From assembly GCA_037957365.1 (NCBI GenBank), contig JARHVA010000224.1:5128501-5192500 (forward strand): a stretch of DNA of 64,000 nt, in the 5' to 3' direction. The DNA comes from Torreya grandis (lineage: Eukaryota; Streptophyta; Pinopsida; Cupressales; Taxaceae). This document shows positions 23,121-36,010 of the stretch, in pieces. Under the pieces are notes generated by a model that worked only from the letters and a program-made list of their open reading frames with translations, was not told the origin of the DNA and did not search any database. Positions within the stretch are counted from its first letter, which is position 1; each line of letters starts with the position of its first letter. The translations under genes were made by a program, and so were the position numbers.

Positions 23121-25013
23121 ATTATAAGAATGTGGTGTATTCAAATTACAATTTTTGAACCCTTTTTGAGTTTACCATTCATGGAATCTCAACATTTAAA
23201 TTTTCCTATCAACTATACTTGAGGTTATCATGGTCACCCTAAACTCATAGGGAACATACAACCTAACCTCTTAGATTTTGATGACGATGAGATAGATGAA
23301 ATCAACCTCAAGATAAAAAAATTCAGATTTATACCCTCATCTCATTACCCATCTTACACCATCCTTGAATTCATATTCTTGTTAGCCACCTATCGATAAT
23401 ATACCCACGGTCTTAACCAAGACTTGGTATTCTATTCATACACCATTTCTAATGAAAATATCATACCTACCTATAACATCAGCCTTCATACACCTGATTG
23501 TGATGATGGTTATACTTTAGATGGCCCATTTATAGGAGGACTTGTACATGATAGAGATGCCAATATTTTTTAGTATCATTATTCTTTATTTTAGTCTTTC
23601 TATTTGTCTTATTATATTCCTTATTTTATAGTTCCTAATTGTAATATTATTCCTATTTTCTATAGGATAAAAATGGATGAATTACATGGAACACCTTTGG
23701 TTTTGATAGAGCCTCTTAGGATCATGCTATGATTGGTCGTTATAATTTTTATAGATACTAGGATCCCTATATCTTGTTTCTATCAAAGATGCTTTCTACC
23801 ATCCTTAATCACTCTACATGTACTAATTATCCCTTAATTGATTTTGCTTACTCCCATTATACCTTTAACTAAGCCTCATATTTTATCTGATTCTACTTCT
23901 CCTTTAAACAAGCCTAGCCTAGTCTCTCCACCAACTTTGCTTCCCCTTGGTGATGACCTTCTTATTTTATCATAACTTGATCCCCTACCTACTTTTGATG
24001 ATTCTAAATGAACTAAAGGTGATCTTAGTGTTTAAAAAACACTTCTCATTTTAGAATTTATAAAACTCAAAGCATGAGTTACAATTTTTGACAATCTAGT
24101 TGCCTATGGTGAAATAACAACAGATCAAGATAAACTATTCCATAATATTTATATGATTTGGTGGTTGGGAGCCACCTTGGCCCATTCTTCATGAATTGTA
24201 GTGAGTCTATGTTAATAATTGGTGAATTATGCCATATATTTAAGACATAGGCTAATATAAATGGATATTTATAATGAAGCTAAAACTAAAGTGATTTGGT
24301 GTAAAAAAGAGAAAAGAGAAGGGTAGAGAAGAAAAGAAACAAGTGATTGCCAATTTTAGTCTCAAACATTATGATAAAGTATCAATTAAAACTGAGTATG
24401 CATCCAAAAAATATATAATTCAACATATCCTAAGCTCAAGTTCCACTATATACTAGGAAAACATCAAAGGAGAGTGTAAAAAAAGTCACAAGTAAGAACC
24501 GGGTCTACTTTAAAGATTTACCACCATAATCAAATAGTATTTGCACATCTGAATACAGAGTAAAAATGAAGTGAAGTAAAACCTAAGATCCTCCAACTAA
24601 AATAGAATATGCACAAATTATAAACCCTATGATTAGAAAATACAACTTAGAATTCAAAGAAACCATTCAAATTTAAGACATCTACTAGAGATTGACATAT
24701 CAAATATGGACAATCCTTGCATAATTCCTTGATTATATTAACTATTTAAAGTATACCAAAGTTGGTGTTAAAAAATCTCTCTCTTTGAAAAATGGTAATA
24801 CATGCCTTTATATAAATATTAGGTAGTATATCAGTTAGCTAAAAAATATAGGTGTACAAAGATAAGGACAACTGTCCATATAAATTCTAAAATACATGTG
24901 TTTTTCCCAATCATATTTACGTAGAGGAAAATACGCTAAAAAACTAGTATATGCCTTTACAATGGAATATTATATTTCAAAAAGTCACAAAATTTTACAA
25001 AATAGAATATTGC

Positions 25014-28000
25014 TTAGGTTTTTGGTGGGGCCTCTAACTTTTGTTGTTGGAAGATGATCATGGCCTTAACATGTTACTCATCAACTAGCTCTAGATCCAC
25101 AACAGGCTTAATAATACACTCCTCTTGATCTATTGAGTAATGAAGTTCCTTGTTGTTCCTATCCATGGCTTATTTCATTCTCCTAGATTCATTTATCTTT
25201 TCTCCTACATTGAATATCATGTCTAGGAGTTTATTGTTATCAGCTCTAGATTTGCCTTGGCTTTTTCCTTTGATTTATTGAGTTACCAAAGTAGCCCTAT
25301 GTTTAAATTATTCATCACTTATGATTCCAAGAATAGTGGGTTATGAAAGATTTGTGAGATTAGTCCCAAGAAGTTTTTAAATTCTAGAAATTAGCTCCTT
25401 ATCATCTTTCAGGAGTCTTTCCACATCATTGGGCCAAGCACTCAAATTTTGAACCTTTTCAATCACAATTCCTAGAATTGTGCTCAAGTGTCCCAAACTG
25501 ATGGTTTTAAAGCTTGAGATATATTTCCTTGATCTAATGTTGAGAATCTAGGAAATTTTGTCCTTCAAGGCTTGCCATTGGGTGACCAGGCCCTTGGCCA
25601 ATGCACATTGCCCCTCTAATGAACTCTGCCTTAGTTTCATTACTTTGAGCGCTTCAAACATGTCATAAAATGACTCATCAAGCATTTTGGTCATTGCTTC
25701 AGGCACTGATAGAAATGGTTGTGTCTAAAAGTTTTCCTTTTCTCTTTCTAAATTTAAGATCCTTTTCTTCATCCTTTAAACTCTAGTTTTAGCCTGTGCT
25801 GAATGGGCCTAAATCAAGCTTTCCACATCCTCTTCATGAATTGTAGATTCACCAAGTTACTACCCCCTACTGGGTTTAATCCCAAAAAGGACTCCACCTT
25901 TTGAAAGGTGAATTCCTTTGTTCCAAATATAGTTATCCTTATTATAACCCTTTCCAATCTAGCCATTTTAGGGTTAAATTGGTTGGTAGTGACATGCATT
26001 TTAAACTTGGGAAGTTTTGGGACCTCCATACCTAAGCTATTAGATGTTCTTGGGGTATCCATCCCTTTAATTTTTATTCCTTAGGTGGCCACAATTATTC
26101 TTTCTTCTTGCTATTTTACCATATCTCTAATCCATGGATTTATGTCATCTTGTATCTCAACATTAGTAACCCTTGTCATGGCCCATGAATGAGAAAGAGA
26201 AGGAATATTTTGTAACTTTCCATAAATGAACTAGTCAAGAATGACTAGTCCATGAATAGGGAATTCATCACTGAAGAGATTGATTTCACTGGTGGGGTGA
26301 GTGAAAGTCAATCTTGGTCTCTTTCTTGGCCTAATGGGGACTAATGCTAGCTCTAGCTTTCACTTTTATTAGGATGCAATAGGGACAAGATCCTTTCCTT
26401 TATCTTCCTTTGGCTCCTCTTTCCTATCTAAGTCATAGGCCTCTGTAAGTTCCTTGAGGGCACCTTCAAGTGTCTCTTCCAGTTCTAAGGAAATCATGTA
26501 TATGTATTGAATTGGTGAAGGTGGCCTTTAGGGAAGTGTTGAAAGTGAGGGACCCTCCCCAGGTATCTCTTCCAAACTTACTTCTCCTACTTTCTCTTTG
26601 CCCTTACCTTGTTCATCTTATTTTTTCATAATTTGTTCCTGAGGCTATGGATGTGGTTATTCTGCTTGAGATTATTCTTGGGCCATCCCAGATGGACTAG
26701 GTAGCAAGTGATAATACAAAGGATGCATTTACTATGTCTCTCCTAAGGGTTTATCATCTTTGGTTAGCCTATGTTCCATTTTGATGTTGTGGCCTTGGAT
26801 CCTAGCCAATACTACTTCATAATTATTAGCCTTAATATATATGGTGTCATGAAAACCAATTTGATACACATATTTAGGCTTTGGGAGTTTCTTGTCCTTC
26901 AAGTGGTTGATCACTATACCCTTAGGATCCCACATCTTAAGTTCATCAAGTTAAAAACTAAATGAATCCTTGTATCTTGTCATGGTTTCAACCTATTTCT
27001 AGTCTTCAAGTATGGTCTTTCTAATGATCAGAGGGAAAGGGTGGATAAGTCCTTTCTTCTTTTCTTTACAAGTGCCATCAATGCCATGAAGGAACTGGGA
27101 AGAAATTTCTTTCTCAACTGGCTTTTTAGGAACATATACTAGAAATATACAAGGATGGGACATAATCCCCTCAATTTTGATGATCATGTAGTTAGGGTAG
27201 TATGAAATGTCACCTATCATCTCTACATACTTCTTGATTATTGGGTGAACCCTAGGCACAAAAAATCTTGTGATGGCCTCAACTATGACTGGATAAACAT
27301 AGTCACAAATGAACTACATGTGGTTTTTATACTTGAAGATATGTAATTTAGAATAGTGGTGTGAAATGGTGGTTTTGCCATCTAGGGACCAATTCCTAAT
27401 ACCTGGGAAGTTGATTGAGGTAAGTAGGGCATCTAGTAAGTATGACATCATATAAAACTACTTGGAGGTCTTTGTTTTTATGGAAGTGAATTACTTGGCC
27501 AAGAATATACTAATTAAATCTCCAATTAGAGGGTTAATCTTTTGTTCCACCATGAAATATACATATGGGATCCAAATTTTATTCACATAGGTGGTTGAGG
27601 GGGCTCTAAAGGCTCAGTTTAATAGGGTCATTATAACCCTAATGCCCTCCTTGTATTAGATTATTAGGATTTTTCCCCCAAAGTCCCTAAAGATATGAGG
27701 GCCTTGGTGTAGCCATATTCTAAGGATAGAGTCCAAGTCATGGTTACTTTTCCACTCTTTGATTTTGGATAAATCCACATGGGGAAGAGGGAATTTATAA
27801 TATTTCTTAAATGCAATAGGAGAAATATATGTTATTTCCTTGGATTTTCCCTTAGAAATGATCCATTCATTATCAATTCTATAGTCAACAAAGATGGGAG
27901 CAAGGATTTCTATACAATGTAGTAATTTAGGCTTTGTCGTAGTGTAGTGAAGGCTAGCCATCTAAATAATGACTAGGTAATAGTGTCTCTGTCTTACTAC

Positions 28001-28192
28001 ACCAATTATTTACTCCTCTTTTGTAATGGGTTTAAATTCCTTGATCATGAACAAGAGTTCAGAATAGTTCCTAATCCTTTAGATATTTAGGGCTACAAGG
28101 TATAATTCGGTGTCTTTAAAGATCTGACCTTTATTGTCTATTGACAAGTAGAGCTCAGTCTCTTCTTTTAATTATTATTTATGAGCTTCCAT
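25014..28192 (-). pseudogene. LTR-resident unknown ORF, left copy (about 1,050 codons)
   Basis: From ATG 28190-28192, one frame (all of 28192, 27961, 27259, 26935 and 26062 are in phase) runs with several stops to about 25814. A second, shifted frame with clear similarity to the right LTR continues to TAA at 25014-25016. Conserved blocks shared with the right copy include PLPHVDLSKIKEW, TYVNKIW, RNWSLDGKTTISHHYSKL, WDPKGIV and LAKGLVTQW. The C-terminal half is Lys/Glu-rich and partly helical. I see no signal peptide, membrane span, zinc knuckle or enzyme motif and cannot name the family. It lies in the same direction as gag-pol, so it could be read from LTR transcripts. Confidence 0.6.
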
Positions 28193-29600
28193 TGTCTCTA
28201 TTCTTACAAATTGCTCACACCAGATTGTAAATGATCTCTGTGAAAGCTTTCTCACACTTAGAAACACAATTCAGTTATCCTTGGATCAAGTTTTAACCAA
28301 TTCAGTCCATTTGGGTTACTTCTATGTAGGGTTTAGGGTTTTGGAGCTTTAATGATTGAATATATCCATGCTTTGGCTTATACATGCCTTGGATTTGATC
28401 TGGACCTTTGCCTCTATACCTTTGCATTTTTGAGCTGATAATATCTTGTATTTTGTCCTTTTCTACTTGTGTGGTTCTTATGTGGCATCAGTTTGGCCCG
28501 TCGTAGCATTTTTAATAAATGGATTTTGAGCACTAGCCATTGGCATTTAAAAATGCCTCTTTCATTTTGATTCATTGGATCAAAATATAGGATTAACTTG
28601 AGTCATTAATTGTAATCTAGGCACTTATCTATGATTGGATCCTTTTATTTCAAGCCTCGTGGTAGTGACACTTGGTGTCCTTGCATGCCTTTCTCGTGCT
28701 CCAAATATTATGTCAATCCTTTGCCAAATGAGCATTAGCCATGTGGCAAGCTCAAAGGCCTTTGAAAAGTCATGAGTGCCTTCATGCCATTGGATTGAAA
28801 TCCAATGAGAATGTGTAAACCATCAGATCATCTTGTTAGCTCTACCTTGAATGTGCTTTCATCATACATCGAGTTTGAGAGATCTTGGAGCCTCGTTTAA
28901 AAGTCTTTGGGTACTTTCACATCGTTGGATCAAAATATAATGACAAAGTGCATGCCATTGATCTATAAAGATGACTGAACATTAATTTATCACATTATTA
29001 AAACCATGAATTAGGCTTATGTCCCTTAATCTAAGTTTTGTTTTGGTTATTAAGCATAAAATAAACATTATGCTAAGGGGTTTATGCCTGAGTTTTTTGA
29101 TTTATATGTAAGGGGGCCATGGCCTAAATATTATAGGCCAATGTTTCTTCCATGTTTAATAAACAAAATGTAAATAATGGTCTATAATATTTATGCCAAG
29201 GCTTATAAAATATGCTCAAAAGGATCAACATAACACAATGGTCCAGTAACACATAGGATTTTATTATATTGACAAAACACATTAAAACCTTTAGCTAGAT
29301 GCATTTGGTCTAAATTTTATGCTATAAGGAAAATCTTTTCAAAATAATCATTAGTATAAGTCTATAATTTAAGGTTCATAATGTTTAAATAAAATGTCAT
29401 GGGGACCTTAAAGTATATACTTAACTAGGTTTATTTTGCATACTTAAGTTATAAGACCATTTCCATATTTTGCAATTTGAAGACTTTTAGTGTTTGAGCA
29501 TTTTTAAAGAACTTACCTTAGCTTGTAAAGCCATTTCTAAGCCTTCTAGAAAGGTTATGGAGTGCATTTTGACCCTAAGCATAATAATTCATTAGCTTAA

Positions 29601-29790
29601 ATTTGATGGTCTCATGAATGTCAAATACGTTCTCATAGACATCAAATGATGGTTGTATGAATGCAAATTTTAGGCTAATGAAGTTTTTAATTTGATGGGC
29701 TTAAGGTTGATGGTTTCATGGATGCCAAATACGTCCTCATGGATGTCAAATTATGGTCATACGAATGCCAATTTTAAGCTCATAAAATTA
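29601..29790. repeat. Two-copy about 107-bp repeat inside the LTR of C (left)
   Basis: Two adjacent diverged copies of a segment containing GATGGT, then CAAATACGT(T/C)CTCATGGATGTCAAAT and AATTTTAGGCTAAT. The same duplication is present in the right LTR (about 48040-48225), so it predates insertion. Confidence 0.55.
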
Positions 29791-30997
29791 TTATGACCTA
29801 ATGTGAGAATGCTACTTGACACATCTATGGAGCTTTTCAGGATCTTGGTATCAATTCATTATGTTGGCTCTTAATTGGTGATGAAGCATCAATCATAGGA
29901 TCATGATCCAGGAGTTTGCCTATGCTTAGTCACTTTTTTAGGGGGACCCATTTATTTTTGGTCATCGAATGTAAGGGTGTCACATGTCAATCCTTCAGGC
30001 CTTCTATAGTATTTTAACTTTTCAAATGTGCCTCTGGCCATCTGTTCGAGTCTTCACAAGCAAGTGATAAGAATCAATCATGATCTGAGGGCTTGAATGT
30101 GATTAGTCCAATGGGATATATGTAGGATTCTATTAGTTTTCCTCATGTTATCTGATCAAAAGGCCATGAGGAAGCACAAACCATCAAATCATCAAAGTTG
30201 TATGTTGTTTAAGTCAAAGCTCAAGATTTATTCGCTATGTTAGATCAAATACCACAATAAAGCATGGGTCATTTTATCCTACAAGATGTAAAGAAGTTAA
30301 TTTAGTACCACACACTTAGGTTAAGGTGTTAAGACTAAGGTCCTGATTGTATTAATAAATAGGTCAGGGCCTTAGACTTTAAACCTTAGGCTAATGTATA
30401 AACATGGGGTCGAGTTAACATAAAAGTGGATGGAAAAATTAAACTTAGGCTAAGACATTAAGAATAAGGTCCTATTAATATTTAATAAATACATTAGGGC
30501 CTCAGGGTTAAAATCTTAGGCTATGTTAGGAAATATTAAAAGGACCCTCCAGAATGGAGGCTAGGCATACAAAGGAAAATTTAAAGGAAAAGTAATAAAT
30601 GGGACCTGGGAACTTAAAATAAGTTTTAGTTATGTTAATAAACATGATTAAACTTAGAAAATGAATTTTATGCTTAAGTCCAAAATGAACTTTTAAAAGA
30701 TTCCCATCAGTTTGGTTCCTTCCATTATTCAAATTTAAATAGAGGCCTTGGGCTAGGGTTTTTAAAACATGAAATTCTTAGGACAAATGCCATGTAACCT
30801 ACAAATAGAGTAATAAAATCCATTTATTAGTGATGTTAGTCAAAATTAAATAAAAAACAAAACTAAGTAATCCTACCTTTTACGGAGTGGATCATCTTCA
30901 AATTCTAAAAATGTTCCCATCATGCTAAATTTTCATGTTCAAACTTCAAGGTTTCTGTAGGTTCCTAATTTTAAAAAATGGGGGTATGTTAGTCCCA

Positions 30998-32095
30998 ATA
31001 AATGGTGACTCAAGGGGTAATAAAGCAATATGTTAGAACTTAGAGACTATGGTTTAGACAAATAATTAGGTCATCCATTCATTTAATCAATATCATCATC
31101 CAGATCAGATTATGGTTGAAACAAACCTTGCATTTATAGAGTTAGGGCCAAACACCAAGACATAGCCATACTATATGTGTGATTTTATTCCACTTACTAT
31201 TTTCCATGGGGTTCAAGAAACAACTTCTAGGTTTCATGTCCTTAGAGGCTAAAATTGACTTATAACATGTTAAGATGCTCATTAAGAATGATGCTTTTAG
31301 CATAGGGAAGGTTTGGGTATTGTTATACTACCAGCTAAGCATCCATAGCCCTAATAGAGGTGTCTTTGGCTACACTCAAGGCCTTGCTCTATTTCCATCT
31401 AGGCATCCATAGCCCTCGTGGATATTGCTAGAATCACCTATGCTTATAAAGCTTTTAATTTTGCATTGAGTTCTTTTTTTTGTATTTTCTTAAGGCTTTT
31501 ATGATTATAGCAAGGTTAAGAACTAGAATAGATAGGTTTTAGGATTTGGTCATGTGTTTGGTCTTTGGAAAATCATCTATTGATTTAACCTTTATCCTAG
31601 GCAAAGATTTTGATTAAGTGTTAGGATGACTATATGATGATAGTTTAAATTTTCACCCTAAAAGTGCAAGTCTTTTAAAAACCAATTTGAGGCTAGAACA
31701 ATGCTTAAGTTCCCATGAAATATTTGACTTTTTTATTGGCATTTACTAGTTTCTACAAATTACAACATTATGCTTTACATTTTAGGGCCATGGTCATCAT
31801 ATGCATGGGATTCACACCTACATTTCTAAAATTTTGTAACTTTCAAGAAAACTTCATAACTGTAAGCTTATGATTGTCTAAGAGGACTTATTAGAATCAA
31901 GGAACAAAGTAAAAAGAAAGAAATGCACAAAAATTAGGAAAGAAAGACAAAAAAGGAAAACAAATAAATATATACATGCTTATGCACAAACAAGGGATAA
32001 AAAGGAAAGAACTGAAAGGAAACTAGCTATCCTACCTACTCTAAATCTAACCATCTTGTAGTTTACTACATGAAGACCTCCAAAGGAGCAAAAAA
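30998..32095 (-). other. Element C 3' untranslated region
   Basis: Between the integrase end and the 3' LTR no frame or protein motif is visible. At 31005-31017, seven bases from the LTR, the minus strand reads CCCCTTGAGTCAC, nearly identical to the motif beside the 3' LTR of element A. No purine tract of normal type is seen. Confidence 0.55.
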
Positions 32096-33200
32096 GAAGT
32101 AGTGCTTGAGGTATTTCCCATTCGTGGGTAATGTAAACTCTAATTATTATAGATATTTAAGCTTGAAGGTGTTGTTCCCTAATGTTTCTGCAATCTGGTA
32201 TGGGAAAATCCACAAGGGTGTGAATTTATCATGTTTTCCCTTAAATTTAGATGCTTTATCCCAAAGGAGAACTAGGTTTCCATGTCTAAACACCTTGATG
32301 TTGGACCTTTTATCAAACCATCTCTTGATTGTGGTTTGACTCCTACTAAAATTAGCAAAGGCTTTCTCCCTTGTATCTTCCATCTAAATGATATCTAACA
32401 ATCTAGAGTTGGCAAGCTCTTGGATTTCTTCCATATATTCCTTCATAAATTTGTAAGTAGGCAACTTGAGAGTAATAATAGAGATGGGTTCTTGCCCATA
32501 CACAAATATAAATGGTGAAGCTCTTAGGGCTTTTTTGATTCTTATCTTATCAACCCATAGTGCAAACTTAAGGAGCTCATGCCAAGTCCTAGGTTTATCT
32601 ACAAAAAACTTCTTGATTGCCTTCATTAAGTTCTTATTCATAGGTTTAGAGACTCCATTCCCTTAGGGATAATGGTTGGATGAAAAAATTATAGTGATGC
32701 CATTATCATAAGCCCATTTATTCATCTCTATAAAAATTAATGGAGATGTATTGTCACACACTAAAGAGACTGGACTTTCAAACACAGTATAAATGTTTTC
32801 CTTCAAGAAGTTGATCACCTCTTCAGTCCTACATTTTTAAGTGGTTGCATCTTCAGTCCACCTTGTACAATAGTCTGTGGTAGTAAGGACATAATTTTGA
32901 CCTTTAGATGAGTTAGGGTTGATTACCCCAACAAAGTCTAACCCCCATTGAGCAAAGGGTTTATCAACCATGATTGGTTACAGAGGCATTGCTGCCTTTA
33001 GCTCCTTGGTGCTAAAAATATGACATGAGTGGCATTCCATCACATGTTTGTGAGCATCCTTAAAACTAGTTGGGCAATGATAGCCAACTCTAAGAATTTT
33101 ATGGGTTGTGGTCTTCCTAGATGGATATACACTACCTAGCTTTTCATGAAATGTGATCATGATTTGGGTGGCTTCTTCTTGTGAGACACATCTCAAATAA
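32096..33200 (-). pseudogene. pol: Element C integrase
   Basis: The zinc-binding domain is well kept: FHEKLGS and TTTHKIL supply the two His, ECHSCHI the two Cys (33150-33010). The core shows WGLDFVGVI (first Asp, about 32930), VCDNTS (second Asp, about 32745) and GMESLN (Glu, about 32655), so the catalytic D, D and E are present. The C-terminal part (32147-32383) has FTPLWIFPYQIAE, the GPY/F-type block with the Gly-Pro replaced, then GNNTFKL and a terminal NGKYLKHYF. Frames change about three times and stops are present, so it is inactive. Confidence 0.85.
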
Positions 33201-33239
33201 ACCCCTTAAAAATTTATCTTATACAAGACCCCATCCTTG

Positions 33240-33900
33240 ATCAGTTAGTGGGTTGAATTTAACCTTAGGGCCCTCTTTTACTCCCTAGATAATCTTGTAG
33301 GACAAGTACCATTAATTATCAAATGTATGATTAAATCATACCACTCACTAGCTTGAAAGTTCTATTGATCCACTTGCATAATACTTAGCCTAGGGTTAGT
33401 ATTATCAATCATCTAGATCAAACCTTATCACCGTACCATTTTTTTTGTTTTCATCTCCAAGTCATATTGTAGCAAAACTGACATCCACTTACCTCTACGT
33501 TCTTCTAATTCATTCTAACTTAACATGAGTTTTGTGGTTGGGTTAGGTAAGATATCATGCACCTTATTTCTAAGGATGTAATGTCTAAATTTATTAACAA
33601 CCTTAACTAATGCATATGCCTAATTATCAATGAATGAATAATTTAACTCAACATTCTTAAAATTAGTGCTCATAAAATCAATTAGGTAGTCACACTCTTC
33701 AATTTTATAAGTCAATATTGTAGCCATAGTGTGTTCAGATGCAAAGGAATAGAGGTAGAAGTCCCTTGAGAAATCAGGACTTATAAGGATTGGAACTTGG
33801 CTAATGGCCTCCTTTATATCATCGAATGCCTTTCTAGAATCTTCATTCCATGTGACCTTAACATCATTATTTAGCACATCACTTAGTGGATTAATAATTT
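33240..33900 (-). pseudogene. pol: Element C RT-linked RNase H
   Basis: Follows RT in one frame: WNEDSRKAFDDIKEAI, then ILISPDFSRDFYLYSFASEHTM (about 33720-33790), where the family has its first RNase H Asp in the segment preceding the Ser-Phe-Ala step, and a STNFKNVELNYS block. Beyond 33620 the frame is lost to stops and only scattered similarity remains down to the integrase zinc domain. Confidence 0.65.
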
Positions 33901-34915
33901 TTGTAAAACCATAAATAAACTTTCTTACAAAATTTATCTTACCAAAGAATGACTTTATCTCTTTCTTTCTATTTGAAGGTTCTATTATAGACATGGCTTC
34001 CACTCTTTCAAGATCTATAGAGATCCCATCTTTGGTTATAAAATGACCCAATAATTTTCTTCAGTCATATAAAAGATACTCTTATTATAGTTCAAGGAAA
34101 TGAAAAACCTTTTACATCTTTCAAATACTTGTTGTAAATGCATGAAGTGATCTTCCCTATTTTTATCAAAATTATTAAATCATCCATATAAAAAATGATG
34201 CACTTACCTATTAGGCCTTAGAAGGCATGATCTATATCTCTTTATAAGGTAGCTCCAACATTGATTAGCTCAAAGGGCATCCTCTTATAAGAAAAGGTTC
34301 CCCACTTGGTGGTGAAATCTATCTTCATCCTATCTTCCCTATCGACCAACACTTGGTTGTACCCTAAAAAGCTATCAAGAAAAGATATCACAACTAAAAC
34401 TAAAACCAGTTAAATCACTTTGTCTAGGGAAGTAAGGGGATAATTGTCCTTTTTTGATGATTTTTCAAGGTTTTAAAGTCAATAAAAAGTCTAATCTCAC
34501 CATTCTTCTTCTTAACTGGCACCAAGTTAGCCACCTATGTGGAGTGCCTAATGGGGAAGAGTATCTTAGTATCTAATAATCTTTTGACCTCCTTAAAGAT
34601 CATGGGTTCTAGGATAGGGTTGACAGGCCTTTATTTCTACTTGAATGGTTTACAACTCTCCTTATGGGGTATATTATGAGTAATGACCCTTGGATTGAAT
34701 ATATTTCAGTCATCATAGGACCAAGTTATGACATCCCTATATTGGGTAAGGATCTCTCTGGCTTTATTGTTTTCAATGTTTGTGTAGGATTTTCCAATAT
34801 TTAATAGATGAGGTTGATCTTGGAGGCCAAAAATGACAACATTATAATCTTTCCCACTTACCTTGGGAACTTTGGAAACCTCAAGTAGTTTGTCCTGATC
34901 AAACAGTCTCTCCAA
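33900..34915 (-). pseudogene. pol: Element C reverse transcriptase and N-terminal approach
   Basis: It starts with MERLFDQDKLLE and YRDVITWSYDD (34915-34706). This is followed by the RT blocks VPVKKKNGEIRL (about 34520), the motif C FYMDDLI (about 34190-34175), then FITKDGISI and the thumb GKINFVRKFIYGF (about 33960-33920). The two catalytic Asp of motif C are kept. The palm is scattered over three frames with many stops between 34450 and 34060. Same blocks and same order as in element B. Confidence 0.85.
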
Positions 34916-35200
34916 TCATCCCCTTGGGTATCTTGTTATCATTGAACTGAATGACTTTACCACCAAATTTATCCTCATTAGATGTAGTTTCATCAATATC
35001 ATCAATAATATGAGCATAAAATGCTCCAAAATTAGTCATGAAATCCAATATATGTTGATCATCATTAAAAACTTGGAAATTGTTTACATTATTAGGCATT
35101 GAAGGATAAGGGATTAGTTCAATATTGAAATTAGGGGAGTCTTGGTTAGGCATGAGGTTGGTTGTAGTAGATGACAACTCATCAATAGATTGGTTTTAAC
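34899..35200 (-). pseudogene. pol: Element C linker between second RNase H and RT
   Basis: A 92-residue acidic stretch (IDDIDETTSNEDKF and NDNKIPKGMIGE) in frame after the second RNase H and before RT. It is mostly Asn, Asp and Pro and shows no enzyme motif. It joins the extra RNase H to the RT approach, supporting one continuous polyprotein in this order. Confidence 0.6.
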
Positions 35201-35531
35201 CTCTTGGGATGTAAATGATGATAAATACATCAAAGGATTCAATCAAATCCCAAACCCTAAACTTATACCTTTTCAGGTATGAGAGCTTACATTAGTATTT
35301 GCTTCTTACCTGGTTGGCCACTAGTTCTGAATCCCCATAAACTAACAATTATTTTACCTTATTATTTATAGAAAATTATAAACCTATAATAAGGGCTTCC
35401 TACTCATTAAGATTGTTAGTACAAGGGAATTGAAGCCTATAAGAATCATGGCACTTTCTATTAGTAGGGTCAGTTAAAACAATACCAATACCTAACCCAA
35501 AATTACACCTAGCACCATCAAAATACAACTT
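35200..35531 (-). pseudogene. pol: Element C second RNase H (archaeal-type), between protease and RT
   Basis: One frame shows the RNase H active-site series: LYFDGARCNFGLG (Asp), CTNNLNE.EALIIGL (Glu, next to a TAG), LLVYGDSELVANQV (Asp), YKFRVWDLIESFDVF and IIYIPRG followed by NQSIDELSS, where the final Asp is kept. Four or so stops (TAG, TAA) interrupt it. It directly follows the protease remnant and precedes the acidic linker to RT. It corresponds residue block by residue block to the upstream RNase H of element B. Confidence 0.8.
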
Positions 35532-36010
35532 TCATAGTCTAGGAACAATGTGAGTACTCTTGGGATCACATACCTTATTAGTATTTAGGGTAAAAACCCC
35601 TAAGTCTATGTCAATTATGTTGACCCTTTGATTCATAACATTGTACTCATTTATCATATGTTTCATCCTTGGTTCTCTCTCAACCTTGATCTGATTAGGG
35701 ACTCCCTTCCAAGGTGGCCACATATGTGAGCAATCTATAGACATGTAACCATTCAAAGCCTTGGTACATTCCCTACTAAATAAGATTCCATAAACATTAG
35801 GTATATCAATAACTTGAATATCAATGAATTGTTGCACCCTAGGCTCAGAAGTTAGTTGCATGTGAACATTTAGGAGCTCTCTAATTACCCCAACTCTAGA
35901 TTTGTCTAATTGGGTGACAACCCTATCAGACTTAATGGGATTTAGGCCAAGTTGTTTACATATACTTGTAGGCATGATATTGGTAGATTCTCCTTAATCT
36001 AATAAGCAAT
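35532..36010 (-). pseudogene. pol: Element C aspartic protease
   Basis: NCLLD.GESTNIMP holds the catalytic Asp followed by a stop and Gly, where the family has D-S/T-G-A/S. Next come CKQLGLNPIKSDRVV and VIRELLNVHM, the flap side, then FIDIQVIDIPNVYGILFSRE and NGYMSID, the C-terminal part. The main block (35532-35975) is open. The only stop near the active site replaces the residue after Asp, inactivating this copy. Confidence 0.75.

Larger units (their letters stand above)
20128..23995 (+). mobile_element. Element D: Ty3/gypsy gag-protease remnant cut by element C
   Basis: A plus-strand series of gag, zinc-knuckle-like and retropepsin-like blocks ends abruptly at 23995, the left end of element C. 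No RT follows on the left side. The sequence right of C (49407 onward) does not resume with an RT that I can recognise, so whether D continues there is open. Its 5' LTR and primer site are not recognisable. Confidence 0.55.
23996..30997 (-). repeat. Element C 3' LTR (left copy, about 7.0 kb)
   Basis: Collinear with 42447-49406 along its whole length with scattered substitutions and small indels. Contains, in the element's direction, about 2.8 kb of non-coding sequence (30997-28193), a long sense reading frame (28192-25014) and about 1.0 kb more. A two-copy internal repeat lies at 29601-29790. The length is far above the usual few hundred bases to 2 kb for plant LTRs, though other Tat-lineage giants also have long LTRs. 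Confidence 0.85.

Noticed and set aside
24000..31000. LTR-resident ORF as a retroviral envelope-like gene
   Set aside because: No signal peptide, no membrane span and no cleavage-site pattern visible; left as unknown.
32106..32666. Plus-strand ORFs of 66-78 codons opposite the integrase of element C
   Set aside because: Shadows of the minus-strand integrase, which has recognisable motifs.
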